Part shown: positions 35,219-45,075 of the stretch, in pieces | Layout of the letters: the number at the start of each line of letters is the position of its first letter | Position numbering within the stretch: position 1 is the stretch's first letter | Assembly (NCBI RefSeq): GCF_017873565.1 | Contig: NZ_JAGGKH010000018.1 | Location: forward strand, 1-64,000 | DNA length: 64,000 nucleotides | DNA from: Lederbergia galactosidilytica | GTDB lineage: Bacteria > Bacillota > Bacilli > Bacillales > Bacillaceae_C | Reading direction: 5' to 3' | Position numbers and translations under genes: made by a program | Notes under the pieces: generated by a model | Database searches by the model: none | Seen by the model: only the letters and a program-made list of their open reading frames with translations | Told to the model about the DNA's origin: nothing

Positions 35219-35482
35219 AAATCAATTTCATAATAGAGATGTTAGCATTCAAATCCGAACAACGTTGATTTACGCTTCAGATGGACGCTTTCAGGGGGGC
35301 GTGCGGTGAGCTTCCTCGTCGCTATGCTCCTACGGGATCTCACTATCACGCTAATCCCCCAGGTGTCGCCGCCTTCCGCCCCAATCAACTAAGTTAAGGA
35401 AATACATGGACTAACCATTCAATCTCCTTTCACAATAACGTTCGTGTATTGATCATTCATAAGCAATGATGAAATGGACTCA
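35219..35482 (+). repeat. MITE-like intergenic repeat, copy A, with GC-rich insert
   Basis: The outer part (35219-35256 and 35383-35482) is nearly identical to copy C at 57371-57507. It is split by about 126 bp of GC-rich, partly palindromic DNA (35257-35382, with GGGGGGCGTG near 35294 and CACGCTAATCCCCC near 35347) absent from copy C. The termini are imperfect inverted repeats around ATTTCATnAT. The insert resembles GC-rich intergenic palindromes seen in other Bacillaceae. It lies in the oppA-oppB gap, where 34861-35503 otherwise holds no gene. Confidence 0.75.
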
Positions 35483-35503
35483 ATCAATAAGTTTATTAAA
35501 TTA

Positions 35504-37240
35504 TTATGGTTGTACATCGACTACTTGTAAATTTTTCAAGCTAGAGGCAATCCCGCGGTATCCATTCGGTTCAAAGCCTTCTACTCGTGCATTTGTTCCA
35601 CTTAATACTTTTGTATAAGACATTAAAATCACCGGCGGATCTTCATCTAACGCTTTATATAATTCATGAAAAGCTGCCGCTCTTTCATCTTGATCATTAG
35701 TTGCAATAGTTGCATCAATCAAACCATCAATTTTCTCATTTCCGTAACCTTTAATAATCGTATCATTGGTTTTTGTATGAAAACTTTCAATTCCATTATA
35801 AGGATCGGTCAACATGGTCGTAGAGAAAGAAGCAAGATCATGATCTCCTTTCTCTACACGAGAAAGTAAAGCATTAAAATCCATTTGTTCTATTTGAAGA
35901 TCAATGCCGATTTCCTTATAGTTTTCCTTGGCAATCGGAATGAATGTATCCCCTAAACCACCCGCAGAAGTAAAATAATAGACTACAAGTTTTTGACCAT
36001 CTTTTTCGCGAATGCCATTATCACCTTCCGTCCAACCAGCTTCCTCTAGTAATTCTTTTGCTTTTTCAGGATCATAGTTCATACTGCCAACTTCATCTGT
36101 ATATGCCCATGACGTCGGTGAAACAGGAACATTCGCTACTTGTGCATAGCCCTGATAATATGTATCAATAATCGTTTGACGATCAAGACCATATATAAAG
36201 GCTTGTCGTACTTTAGGATCCTTGAAAATCTCTTTCTCATGATTGAATGTGACATAGCCATAAGCTGAAGAAGTATAGACATTAATATTGGCAAACCCTA
36301 AAGCTTGCAAAAATTCAAAATTATCTTGGTTTGCGGCTAGAGCACTATAATCCAATTCACCAGTTTGGAAAAATTGTTGTGAATCTCCTTCAGTTGTTTT
36401 ATAGATAAATTGATCTACTTCAGGCTTCCCATCATAAAAATATTCATTGGCTTCATAGCGAATCTCTTGTCCAGGCAAATAATCAACAAAACGGAATGGT
36501 CCCGCCCCAACTGGTTTTAGATGCAGAGCATTTAAATAATCGAGATTTCCTTTTTTATAGTCTTTTCCATAGTACTCTTTCTGAAGGATTTGACCACCTA
36601 ACAAACGTAAGGACTGCGCATTCACTTCTTCTGTTGTAATTTTAATTGTTTGTTCATTAATTAATTCAATACCCGAAATACTTTTTGCATCACCATTTTT
36701 ATAATCTAACCCACCAACAACTTTCGCTTCTGTGATGTCTGTTCCACCACCATAACTCGGATCATGCAATAACGTAAGAGTGAATTCAACATCCTCTGTT
36801 GTTAATGGTGTTCCATCATCAAATTTCAAATCATCTCGCAAATGAAAAGTATATGTTAATCCATCCTCTGAAACATCCCAGCTCTCCGCAAGTCCAGGAA
36901 TTGGTTCACCTACTTCATTGATATCGACTAAAGGAGGAAACATGACTGATTGAACATTCCCATCATATCCACTTGAATTAAAATATGGTGTAAAGACTCC
37001 TCCAGGTTCTTGCAAGCCTACAACTACCATATTTCCTCGATTAACAGCTAATTGGGGAGAAGCTGATGGATCTTCTGCAGGAATCTGTGTATCTTCGACA
37101 ACCTTGGTTGCATTGTCACTCTTTTCTTCAGTTGAATCGTTTTTATTATTTTCTGTTGATGTCTTTCCTGAACTACAGGCAGCGACAATCAAGCTGAACA
37201 GTATCATTATCATTAATAGTACCAATTTCGATTGTTTCAT
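35504..37240 (-). CDS. oppA: Oligopeptide-binding lipoprotein OppA-type
   Basis: The 578-residue solute-binding protein of family 5 has a signal peptide with lipobox IVAA-C22, followed by a Ser/Asn/Lys-rich linker. Typical patterns include LAESWDVSEDGLTYTFHLR and KFDDGTPLTTEDVEFT. It is anchored outside and delivers substrate to OppBC. The ATG at 37240 is best spaced from AAAGGA; two earlier in-frame starts are possible. It follows the M20 gene in the same direction. Confidence 0.9.
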   Translation of the reverse strand: MKQSKLVLLMIMILFSLIVAACSSGKTSTENNKNDSTEEKSDNATKVVEDTQIPAEDPSASPQLAVNRGNMVVVGLQEPGGVFTPYFNSSGYDGNVQSVMFPPLVDINEVGEPIPGLAESWDVSEDGLTYTFHLRDDLKFDDGTPLTTEDVEFTLTLLHDPSYGGGTDITEAKVVGGLDYKNGDAKSISGIELINEQTIKITTEEVNAQSLRLLGGQILQKEYYGKDYKKGNLDYLNALHLKPVGAGPFRFVDYLPGQEIRYEANEYFYDGKPEVDQFIYKTTEGDSQQFFQTGELDYSALAANQDNFEFLQALGFANINVYTSSAYGYVTFNHEKEIFKDPKVRQAFIYGLDRQTIIDTYYQGYAQVANVPVSPTSWAYTDEVGSMNYDPEKAKELLEEAGWTEGDNGIREKDGQKLVVYYFTSAGGLGDTFIPIAKENYKEIGIDLQIEQMDFNALLSRVEKGDHDLASFSTTMLTDPYNGIESFHTKTNDTIIKGYGNEKIDGLIDATIATNDQDERAAAFHELYKALDEDPPVILMSYTKVLSGTNARVEGFEPNGYRGIASSLKNLQVVDVQP

Positions 37241-37392
37241 TTTTTTCATTCCTTTATCTAAAATCATCGTTTTATTTTTAAAAATATTCGGTTAAAATAA
37301 TCCACTAAAATTTGCGGACGCTAGGTTCGACCGCAATATTTTTTCATTTCCAAGACCTTTACACAAATATCGCACACATCAATATTTCAGTG

Positions 37393-38586
37393 TTAAAATA
37401 GATAATGAGCAATAATTTTTACAAATGATCTTTCGATATTTAATAAAGCTCGTTCATCAAAATCAAATTTCGGATGATGATGTGAGTAATGAGTTTGTTC
37501 TTTTTCATTCCGTGAACCGACTCTGAAATATGTTCCCGGCTTTTCTTGTAAGAAATAAGAAAAATCCTCTGCCCCCATCGAAGGTTCTAATGGAATAACA
37601 GATTCATCTGAAAATTCTTCTTTGAAAAGAGTTCTTGCAAGTTCAGTTTCTCGCTCATGATTATATAAAGCAGGATAACCTAGTAAATAGTCGATTGAAT
37701 ATTCCGCCCGGAATGCAGCTGTGATTCCTTGCACGATCGAATGGATATCCTCTTTGACTTTCATTCTAATCTTCTCATCAAATGTACGGACAGTTCCTTC
37801 GATTTTCGCATTTTCTGCGATCACATTAAAGGCATTTCCAGCTTGAAAAACTCCAACTGTAACAACGGCTGATTGTAGTGGATTCACTTGTCGACTGACA
37901 ATTTTTTGTAAAGCATTAATAACCTCACTACCAATTACAATCGAATCAATTGTTTCATGGGGCCTCGCTCCATGACCACCTTTTCCCTTGATCGTAATCT
38001 CAAATTTATCAACTGCGGCTGAGGTAAAACCTTCTCCCACGGCCACTTGTCCTAATGGGAGGTCAGACGCTAAATGTGCACCAAATACATAATCTACTCC
38101 ATCCAACACATTGTCTTCAATCATAAACTTCGCACCACCTGGTGGTAATTCTTCCGCAGGCTGGAAAATAAAAATGATTTTTCCTTTTAACTTTTCTCGG
38201 AATTGACTTAACACTTGTGCTGTTCCTAATAAAGCAGCCGTATGTCCATCATGGCCACATGCATGCATAATACCAGGCTTTTGTGATTTATACGGTACAT
38301 CTTTTTCATCTTGAATAGGAAGTGCATCGAAATCAGCTCTTAAAGCAATGGTAGGTCCAGGATTTTTCCCTTCAAGTATACCAATTAGTCCATTCCCACC
38401 AATTTTTGTTTTGACCGCTAAATCAAAACTGATTAACTTTTCCTCAATAAACTTAGCTGTTTCTGTCTCCTGAAAAGATAACTCAGGATATTGATGCATA
38501 TATCTTCTCCATTTGATGACTTCTTGCTGATTTCTCTCTAATTCCTCGTAAATTAACGCTAAATCAGTTTGATTTGTCTGTTGCAA
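37393..38586 (-). CDS. M20 family amidohydrolase (N-acyl-amino-acid deacylase type)
   Basis: This 397-residue metal-dependent hydrolase has the di-metal site motifs MHACGHDGH, PAEELPPGG, and a dimerisation (lid) domain from about 190 to 305. Near the C terminus, EPSMGAEDFSYFLQEKPGTYFRVG is a family signature. Members cleave N-acyl amino acids, hippurate or peptide amides in the cytoplasm. TTG at 38586 follows GGGGAG. As first gene before oppA-F, it probably processes what the transporter imports. Confidence 0.88.
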   Translation of the reverse strand: MQQTNQTDLALIYEELERNQQEVIKWRRYMHQYPELSFQETETAKFIEEKLISFDLAVKTKIGGNGLIGILEGKNPGPTIALRADFDALPIQDEKDVPYKSQKPGIMHACGHDGHTAALLGTAQVLSQFREKLKGKIIFIFQPAEELPPGGAKFMIEDNVLDGVDYVFGAHLASDLPLGQVAVGEGFTSAAVDKFEITIKGKGGHGARPHETIDSIVIGSEVINALQKIVSRQVNPLQSAVVTVGVFQAGNAFNVIAENAKIEGTVRTFDEKIRMKVKEDIHSIVQGITAAFRAEYSIDYLLGYPALYNHERETELARTLFKEEFSDESVIPLEPSMGAEDFSYFLQEKPGTYFRVGSRNEKEQTHYSHHHPKFDFDERALLNIERSFVKIIAHYLF

Positions 38587-38607
38587 GATGAGCTCCCCTT
38601 CCCTCAA

Positions 38608-38913
38608 AACCTATTAAACTCATAGGAATTAATAACTTTGATTTATTGTATGGCATATTCTAAAAATTTTCAACTGTTTTTTTCTAAAAATTTTAATATA
38701 TAGCAAAAACTTGATACTGCCGATAATAGAAGAAACTTACTCGTTTTACATAATCATATATTCCCAGGTAAGTTAGTGACTTTATCTCTAGTAAAAAACT
38801 ACTCCTTGAAACAAAAAGAACGAAGAATGCCATTCCACTCTTCGTTCTTTCTTTGTTAAGATTTACGGGCCAGCTCCCTACTGAACGGAAAATTCTCCCC
38901 CAAATTTGGTCCT
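38608..38913. other. Spacer upstream of the amidohydrolase
   Basis: About 300 bp containing the promoter region of the amidohydrolase-opp transcript on the left and the terminator of the MATE gene (38815-38850). An open frame across 38693-38917 on the minus strand spans the terminator and is not credible. Confidence 0.4.
38815..38850 (-). terminator. Terminator downstream of the MATE gene
   Basis: A perfect 12-bp inverted repeat (38815-38826 and 38839-38850) is followed on the minus strand by TTTTTGTTT. Confidence 0.85.
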
Positions 38914-40310
38914 TCACATTTTATCTTTACTAAATGCAGGTTCTGTCACCCGATTTGTAATTATCTTAGGCTTTTCTGACCGAATAAGCTCGATCCATTT
39001 AAATTTCAAGGCCAAATAAATAAATAGAACTGTAAATCCCTCAGCTAATGGAAAGACTAACCAAATGGTATCAGGCCCAAAGAAATTAGGTAATACCCAT
39101 AGTAAGGGAATAAATAAAAACAGGCTTCGACATAAGGTAATCCATGTAGCAATACGAATCTTTCCAATAGATTGATAATATTCTACAAAGACCATGTTGA
39201 TTCCTAAAAATAGATATCCTGCAAAAAAATAGGAGATCCCCATTTTTGTATAATCAACAACTTCCGAAATTTCAATTCCAAATAAGCTAATAATCCAGCC
39301 TCTCCCTATCAAGCCAATCATAAATACGGCTGCTCCCAGACTTATCCCTGTGATGATAGCCATTCGAATAAACTGTTTCATGCGCGAATAAAGATTTGCA
39401 CCATAATGGTAACTTGTAATAGGTTGAAGAGCTGTGCCAATCCCAATAAAGAGCATAATAAACACTGTATGCATATAGTTTACTACAGCATAAGCTACAA
39501 TCCTACTTCCCCAACAAAATGACTAAATGTTACATTGAATCCAACCATCATCACAGCGGCCGAGCCCTCCACAATGAAACTCGGAAAACCAATCGAAAAG
39601 ATGTTACCTAGTAAGGATATATCGAGTTTTGTATGAGAGTATCCTAATTGCTTTTTCCTCGTTAAAAAGTGGGTAAGTAAAGCAAGAATTCCAATGAAGG
39701 TACCAATAACAGTTGCGTAAGCCGCTCCTTTAACACCCCAATGAAAAATAAAGATAAATAGATAATTTAAAATTATATTCACAACAGATGTTACAATTAA
39801 TCCTGTCATCGCGAGCGCAGGATTTCCATCATTTCGAATAAAAATACTTAAAATATTTTCAAGTACAAAGACAAGCCCAAACAATAAGATAATGTGTAGA
39901 TAATCGTCAACATAAGTAATAATCGAATCGTTTGCCCCAAATACATAAGCAAGTCGTTTTTCAAACATTAGACAAAATGCAATAATTAATCCTGTTGTAG
40001 CAATCGCCAAAATGATTGAATGTGTAAATATCTTTTTTGCGCGGACATGATTATTTTGACCAAGTGCAATAGAATATAGTGTGGCACCCCCCATGCCAAT
40101 CCATAAAGAAACAGATAAAATGACCGAGTATATTGGAACCGCAATATTTACACCTGCCAACCCTTTTTCCCCAACACCATGGCTGACGAATAGACCATCG
40201 ATTAAAATATTGATCGCCATTAAAACCATGCCAAATAAAGAGGGAATTAAATATTGCATAAATAGTTTACGAGGCTCTGTCGTTTGCATCTTTGAATGAT
40301 TCTTTCCCAT
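38914..40310 (-). pseudogene. MATE family multidrug efflux gene with one frameshift
   Basis: The first part (40310-39495, 271 codons) encodes the N-terminal eight or so helices of a MepA-like MATE transporter, ending GFNVTFSHFVGEVG then a stop. The second part (39474-38914) continues with MHTVFIMLFIGIGTALQPI. Reading the frame of the second part upstream gives VAYAVVNYMHT, which joins perfectly to EVG if one base is restored near 39500 (GGATTGTA for probable GGAATTGTA). So a single-base deletion breaks an otherwise complete gene of about 465 codons. MATE proteins export cationic drugs using Na+ or H+. A MerR gene lies divergent and upstream. Confidence 0.85.
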
Positions 40311-40377
40311 TTAAATACCACCTAAAATATCGTTCTTTGAAGTCTGCTCCGTTTATTCAATATTTTTCTATGTTATG

Positions 40378-40408
40378 ATAATAAGGTATTCGGTTATCGT
40401 ATAGTCAA
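40378..40408 (-). promoter_or_regulatory. MerR-type promoter of the MATE gene (19-bp spacer)
   Basis: On the minus strand, -35 TTGACT (40403-40408) and -10 TATTAT (40378-40383) are separated by 19 bp, the overlong spacing that MerR-family activators correct by DNA distortion. It lies between merR and the MATE gene and reads toward the latter. Confidence 0.7.
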
Positions 40409-40426
40409 GAGTGAAGAGGTGGAAAA

Positions 40427-41248
40427 TTGGAGACTACAAAAAAATTATTTACGACCGGAGAATTTGCTGATTTATGTGGTGTAAAAAAACAAACATTTTT
40501 TCATTATGATGATATTGGTCTATTAAAACCAGAGCATAAAGATGAAAAAGGGTATCGCTATTATTCCGTTCAACAAACGGAAGTTTTTAGCGTGATTGAG
40601 ATGTTAAAGGAAATTGGTATGTCTTTAGCGGAAATTAAGGACTTTTTACATCTCAAAAGCCCTAAGGAAACCATCGAATTATTAGCGGAAAAAGAAGAAG
40701 CAATGAAGATAAAAATTGCAAAAATGCAGCGTACTCAACAAATCATTCAACATAAGAAAAAACAAATAGAGGCGGCATTAAAGTTGGATTTTGATCGTTT
40801 ATTAATTGAAGAATTAGGAGAAGAAAATTATATTTTAAGTGAAAATATTTTAAATTGCTCAGATAAAGAATTCACAAAATCGATAATGGCATTTATTAAA
40901 TATACAAAACAAGAAGAAATGGATATCGGTTATCCTATTGGTGGGTTAATTCGTCAGAAACAAATAGAGGCTGCCGATTATTGGAATTATTCGCATTTTT
41001 ATATGCGTGTAGATCAACTTATGGTTGAAGAACCCTTTATTAAAAAAGCCGGAAAATATGTAATTGCCTATCATAAGGGGAGCTATATGACAATTCAAGA
41101 TACGTATGAAGAAATAAATGCGTATTTGAATGAGAATGGTTATTCCATTTGTGGTGATAGCTTTGAGGAGTATGTAATGGATGAAGTAAGTGTTAGTGGT
41201 GAAGAAAATTACGTGACTAAAATCATGATACAAGTAGAAGAAAAGTAA
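40427..41248 (+). CDS. MerR family regulator, BmrR-like
   Basis: The 273-residue protein has an N-terminal winged helix (TGEFADLCGVKKQTFFHYDDIGLLKP, RYYSVQQ), a dimerisation coiled coil (residues 75-120) and a C-terminal GyrI-like effector-binding region (about 125-270) like BmrR. It probably senses a drug-like ligand and activates the divergent MATE gene. TTG start eight bases after GAGGTGG. Because the MATE gene is frameshifted, the regulator may now lack a functional target here. Confidence 0.85.
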   Translation: METTKKLFTTGEFADLCGVKKQTFFHYDDIGLLKPEHKDEKGYRYYSVQQTEVFSVIEMLKEIGMSLAEIKDFLHLKSPKETIELLAEKEEAMKIKIAKMQRTQQIIQHKKKQIEAALKLDFDRLLIEELGEENYILSENILNCSDKEFTKSIMAFIKYTKQEEMDIGYPIGGLIRQKQIEAADYWNYSHFYMRVDQLMVEEPFIKKAGKYVIAYHKGSYMTIQDTYEEINAYLNENGYSICGDSFEEYVMDEVSVSGEENYVTKIMIQVEEK

Positions 41249-41373
41249 ACTATCTACTTTTCTTCTACTCATTTTCCCAACAGCAATTCTACACTGTCCA
41301 AACTTTCGAAAATGAGAAACAGATATTATCCTGGGAAATATCCTAATTAATACAGAACCACTAATAAGAACTG

Positions 41374-42585
41374 TTACATCACAGCCACTTCCGTTGAAGA
41401 CGATGCCCTTTGTTTCAAACTTAACATAACGATAAAGGAGATAATATATAGAGCAGCTAGGTAGATCATGGCTGTCATCATATTATAGTTTTGCAAGAGG
41501 TAGCCAACTAGGATCGGTGAAAATCCGCCTAAGGCTCTACCGAAGTTAAAAATCGTGTTTGTTGCCGTACTTCGAATATGAACAGGATAATAGCGGCTAA
41601 TCAAGGCGCCATACCCAGCAAACATCCCATTTGAGAAAAAGCCAACGATCGCACCGCCAATTAATACGCCAGCACTTCCCGTTGCAAAAGAGTATAAAAA
41701 GACTGCACTTGCGGATGCAAGTAGAAAAATTCCAAAGGACCGTTTGGCACCTAATCGATCCATAAATTGCCCAAAAGTCAACATACCAATAATCATGCCA
41801 ATAGCCGTGCTAATCGTCCATAATGCTGAGCTTGATACAGATAATCCTTGTGATTTTTGCAACATGGATGGCAACCAAATCATCAGCCCATTATATCCCG
41901 CTATTTGAACAGTCGCCATAATGGCAAGGGCCAGGGTGGTGAGCGTTGTTCTTGGTGTACGAAACAGCTCACGTAACTTCCCTTCTTTTTGTTTCAGGCT
42001 GGTCTCGTCCTCCTGTTGTGAAGCTAACCATTCTGGTGATTCTTTTAGATTCTTTCGAACAATAAAGGCAAAAACTACTGGAATTATGCCCACAAAGAAT
42101 AATGCCCTCCACCCTAGAATCGGAAGAATCATCGCACTTAATAGCGCCGCGAGAATAACACCAATTTGTGCTCCAACACTTACGTAAGAAGAAACCCTTC
42201 CTTGCTTGTTTTTGGGCCACGCCTCTGCGACGAGAGCCATTCCGATACCATATTCACCACCTGCACCAATGCCAGCAATGAAACGAAATATATAAATTTG
42301 TTCAATATTCGTAGCCAATCCCGTTAAAGCTGTTCCAATCGCAAACAAAAATACAGTATACGTAAAGATTCGAACGCGACCAAACTTATCTGCCAAAATC
42401 CCGAAGATAATTCCTCCAAGCAGCATGCCAATATTCGTAATCGATGAAATAAATCCACCTGTTGCTAAATCAATATGGAACTCCGCGACGATCATGGACA
42501 TGGCAAATGAAATAAACATTATATCCATGCCTTCCAGTGTTAAACCAGCCATAGAGGCGACTACTGTTTTCCGTTGATAATTCAT
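41374..42585 (-). CDS. MFS transporter, metabolite:H+ symporter type
   Basis: The 403-residue protein has 12 hydrophobic segments, the loop 2-3 signature GILADKFGRVR, GIGAGGEYGIGMALVAE in helix 4-5 and a second GQFMDRLGAKR loop. The motif pattern is that of the AAHS/metabolite symporter group (organic acids such as aromatic or niacin-like compounds), but the substrate cannot be decided. ATG preceded by GGGTGGAAAAG. No linked catabolic genes. Confidence 0.8.
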   Translation of the reverse strand: MNYQRKTVVASMAGLTLEGMDIMFISFAMSMIVAEFHIDLATGGFISSITNIGMLLGGIIFGILADKFGRVRIFTYTVFLFAIGTALTGLATNIEQIYIFRFIAGIGAGGEYGIGMALVAEAWPKNKQGRVSSYVSVGAQIGVILAALLSAMILPILGWRALFFVGIIPVVFAFIVRKNLKESPEWLASQQEDETSLKQKEGKLRELFRTPRTTLTTLALAIMATVQIAGYNGLMIWLPSMLQKSQGLSVSSSALWTISTAIGMIIGMLTFGQFMDRLGAKRSFGIFLLASASAVFLYSFATGSAGVLIGGAIVGFFSNGMFAGYGALISRYYPVHIRSTATNTIFNFGRALGGFSPILVGYLLQNYNMMTAMIYLAALYIISFIVMLSLKQRASSSTEVAVM

Positions 42586-43123
42586 GTAGCTTTTCCACCC
42601 TTCAGTGTTTGTTTATGTTGGCAAAATTTTCTCGTTGGTTTGAAGGAATGGTCTTTGATGATGATTCAAATAAACATCTCCATTCTCTTTTCAAGCCTCA
42701 CAGGACGTTGTTTAAAAGAGATTAAACTTGTCTCAAATAAGCAAAATAAATACCCTTTTATCACAGAGGACAAAAGGGCATAAAAACATAGATATATAGA
42801 AACACATCTATATATTCGTCCTTTTCGGCCTCTCGGGACCGGTTTAAAGGCTATATATTTGCTCCATATAATAGCATGTTTAAAAAATATTATCAACGGA
42901 AAATACTTTCAAACCAATTACTATGATCATGCAACATTATGGATATTCGCTTTTTTCTATTTCTTTTGATGAAGGAGTTGATACCTCTTTTCATATCATC
43001 TCCCCTAAAAACAATGAGATGAAGACATTTGAAAATCTTACTAGAGAGCAAGTCGCTAAAGATGATAGAGTTAAAGTCCCCCAGATCTGGAAGACTTTAT
43101 ATAAAACATCATTCATTATTTTT
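42586..43123. other. Spacer between MFS gene and sugar locus
   Basis: This 538-bp gap contains short inverted repeats: CCCTTTT/AAAAGGG near 42749-42776, ATAGATATAT/ATCTATAT near 42787-42812, and TAAAGTC/GACTTTA (43072-43078 and 43093-43099) enclosing the palindrome CCAGATCTGG. The last may end the sugar operon transcript. A plus-strand open frame from 42923 lacks a ribosome-binding site and runs into the gene at 43124; I do not accept it. Confidence 0.45.
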
Positions 43124-44392
43124 TCAATATTCCCCTCCAGGGTACAGCGTCACGGAATAAAGCCGTTTTTCCTGTGCCAATGCCTTCTCATTTGCTATCG
43201 ATAGATTGGATGGTTTACTTCCATAAATATAGGCATAATTATCATGATAGATCACTACATTCACATATCCACTCCCAAATAAGTCAGCATGGACGACATA
43301 TCCATCTTCGGGAAATTGTACAATAGGATTCATAAACCCATCATATAAAGTCGGATTAACTCCTCCTCCCCTCCTATAAGCCAAAATATAATCTAATTCG
43401 TGATCATCCCAATCCCTCATCGTTTCAATAATGGTGAGCCATCCTTTTGTTTGACGATCTTCTTTCCAAATTTCTTTTCCATTTGAATCTAATAGAAATA
43501 AACCATCTTTTCCCATTTCGTTACCACGTATAATCCGATCAAGTCCAGCTATTTGCAATCCGGGTAAATCGTCTCGAAATTTTCCTAAACTAACATGCTG
43601 TGATTCAACCGACCCTTTATATCGCCACAACTCTTTCCCAGAGTAGTCATACATCACAGTCACACTACCACCAATAACAATCTGATGATCATTAGATATT
43701 GCGGGATTTACTTTTCCTACCCATATACAATCAGCATGGTCTGCCAAATTGGCACAGGACCATATTTTTTCTCCGTCCGCATTTAAAAAATCATAACCAG
43801 CCATTACCTCATCCCGACCATCTCCATCAAAATCAAAAACCCAAGGAAAATGACCAACATTGCCTTTATACGTCCATAACAATTGGAAATCTTTATTCAT
43901 TGCCCATAGTTGTTGATAGCGATCCTTCAAAATGATATCTTGAGGAAATTTTCCTCCCGTCAGATTGGCAATAATGATACAATCATGAGCATATTCAGCT
44001 GGTAGGTCATGCATTTTCTTTATCTTTCCTGTCGCACCTTCTAAAATATAAAACTTCTTATGCATCACACATAGAACTTCATTTTCCCCATCCCCATCAA
44101 TATCGTAAATTTGAACAGGATAATCTGAACCAGGACCACCGGGATTATCAACTGGATTTCCCTTTTGCCATAATACTTCCCCTTCCAAATTAAAAGCAGT
44201 CATCGATTGGATTTGGTGAGGGATATAACGGTCATCAATTCCCCCATCTGGCTGGACCATTAAAATATCCATTTTGCCATTTCCGGTTAAATCTCCAACA
44301 TACATTTTTGTATTTTTCCCGGAAGCAGAAATATCAATCTCTCCTATTAGAAAAGGTTGCTTCGTTTTTCTTACTCCTCCTTCAATACCCAT
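43124..44392 (-). CDS. Short beta-propeller protein, rhamnogalacturonan lyase-like
   Basis: The 422-residue protein has repeated calcium-binding propeller blades (DLTGNGKMD, DIDGDGENEV, DFDGDGRDEV) and ends with RLYSVTLYPGGEY, reminiscent of the end of PL11 rhamnogalacturonan lyases such as YesW (RLYTLMHDP). It is about 170-200 residues shorter than YesW and lacks the N-terminal fibronectin-like part and signal peptide, so it is cytoplasmic. It may cleave short imported rhamnogalacturonan I oligomers or be a non-catalytic propeller. It follows the acetylesterase gene by two bases with AGGAGAA as ribosome-binding site. Confidence 0.65.
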   Translation of the reverse strand: MGIEGGVRKTKQPFLIGEIDISASGKNTKMYVGDLTGNGKMDILMVQPDGGIDDRYIPHQIQSMTAFNLEGEVLWQKGNPVDNPGGPGSDYPVQIYDIDGDGENEVLCVMHKKFYILEGATGKIKKMHDLPAEYAHDCIIIANLTGGKFPQDIILKDRYQQLWAMNKDFQLLWTYKGNVGHFPWVFDFDGDGRDEVMAGYDFLNADGEKIWSCANLADHADCIWVGKVNPAISNDHQIVIGGSVTVMYDYSGKELWRYKGSVESQHVSLGKFRDDLPGLQIAGLDRIIRGNEMGKDGLFLLDSNGKEIWKEDRQTKGWLTIIETMRDWDDHELDYILAYRRGGGVNPTLYDGFMNPIVQFPEDGYVVHADLFGSGYVNVVIYHDNYAYIYGSKPSNLSIANEKALAQEKRLYSVTLYPGGEY

Positions 44393-44394
44393 AA

Positions 44395-45057
44395 TTATTC
44401 TCCTTTCACATAATTGGAAAGTTCGATACTTAAATCATTGATTCCTTGACTCACTAACTTGGCAATTTCATTAGCACCCTTTTCCGTGAAATGGGTGCAA
44501 TCCGTTTCATTTACTGCAATCATAAAATAGGAGAAAATTTCATCATATCCAAGTGATGAGAATTTTTTAATGCTCTCTTGCATTAAATCAAACAGCAGCA
44601 CATCATTTTCTTCCGCAACTTCTTTCATCGCATTGCAATAATCACCGAAATCGGCGAGAAATTCCCTACGAATATAATGGAGTCTTGCTACAGGTGTGAT
44701 TAAAATTGGAATCGCCTTGCGATCACGAGCTATTTGAATATATTGTATTAAATAATCCTTATAATCCTCATAAGGCTCTGTATAGCGTTCAGGCCGTGAT
44801 TTCGAAGAGTCATTATGCCCCATTTGGATGAAAAGATAATCATCCTTCTTCAATTGTTTTTCTATCTCTGCTAATCTACCCTCTGTAATAAATGTTTTCG
44901 AGCTTCTACCACCTATCGCATGGTTGAAAAATTGGACATCATCTATAAAATACTTTGAAATACATTGCCCCCAACCAGCCTGTGGGGCTCTACTAGAGTC
45001 ATAAGTTTGAACCGTTGAATCTCCAGCTAAATAAACATTGATTTTCCTCTTCTCCAA
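44395..45057 (-). CDS. Rhamnogalacturonan acetylesterase-like SGNH hydrolase
   Basis: The 220-residue enzyme has SGNH blocks: GDS14T at the N terminus, the Gly/Asn blocks in GGRSSKTF and GHND, and the catalytic Asp-His in DCTHFTEKGA. This is the RGAE/YesT/YesY type, which removes acetyl groups from rhamnogalacturonan I. No signal peptide, so it works on imported oligomers. TTG start about nine bases after GAGGAG. It is between yesL-like and propeller genes in one transcript. Confidence 0.85.
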   Translation of the reverse strand: MEKRKINVYLAGDSTVQTYDSSRAPQAGWGQCISKYFIDDVQFFNHAIGGRSSKTFITEGRLAEIEKQLKKDDYLFIQMGHNDSSKSRPERYTEPYEDYKDYLIQYIQIARDRKAIPILITPVARLHYIRREFLADFGDYCNAMKEVAEENDVLLFDLMQESIKKFSSLGYDEIFSYFMIAVNETDCTHFTEKGANEIAKLVSQGINDLSIELSNYVKGE

Positions 45058-45075
45058 TTCACAACACTCCTCATA

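Noticed and set aside
35294-35382. Possible CRISPR or tRNA in the GC-rich insert of copy A
   Set aside because: No repeated units with spacers and no cloverleaf; it is a palindromic intergenic element.
38693-38917. 74-codon minus-strand frame after the MATE gene
   Set aside because: It spans a strong terminator and has no family resemblance.
42923-43204. 93-codon plus-strand frame before the sugar locus
   Set aside because: No ribosome-binding site, runs into the well-supported propeller gene on the other strand, and no family resemblance.
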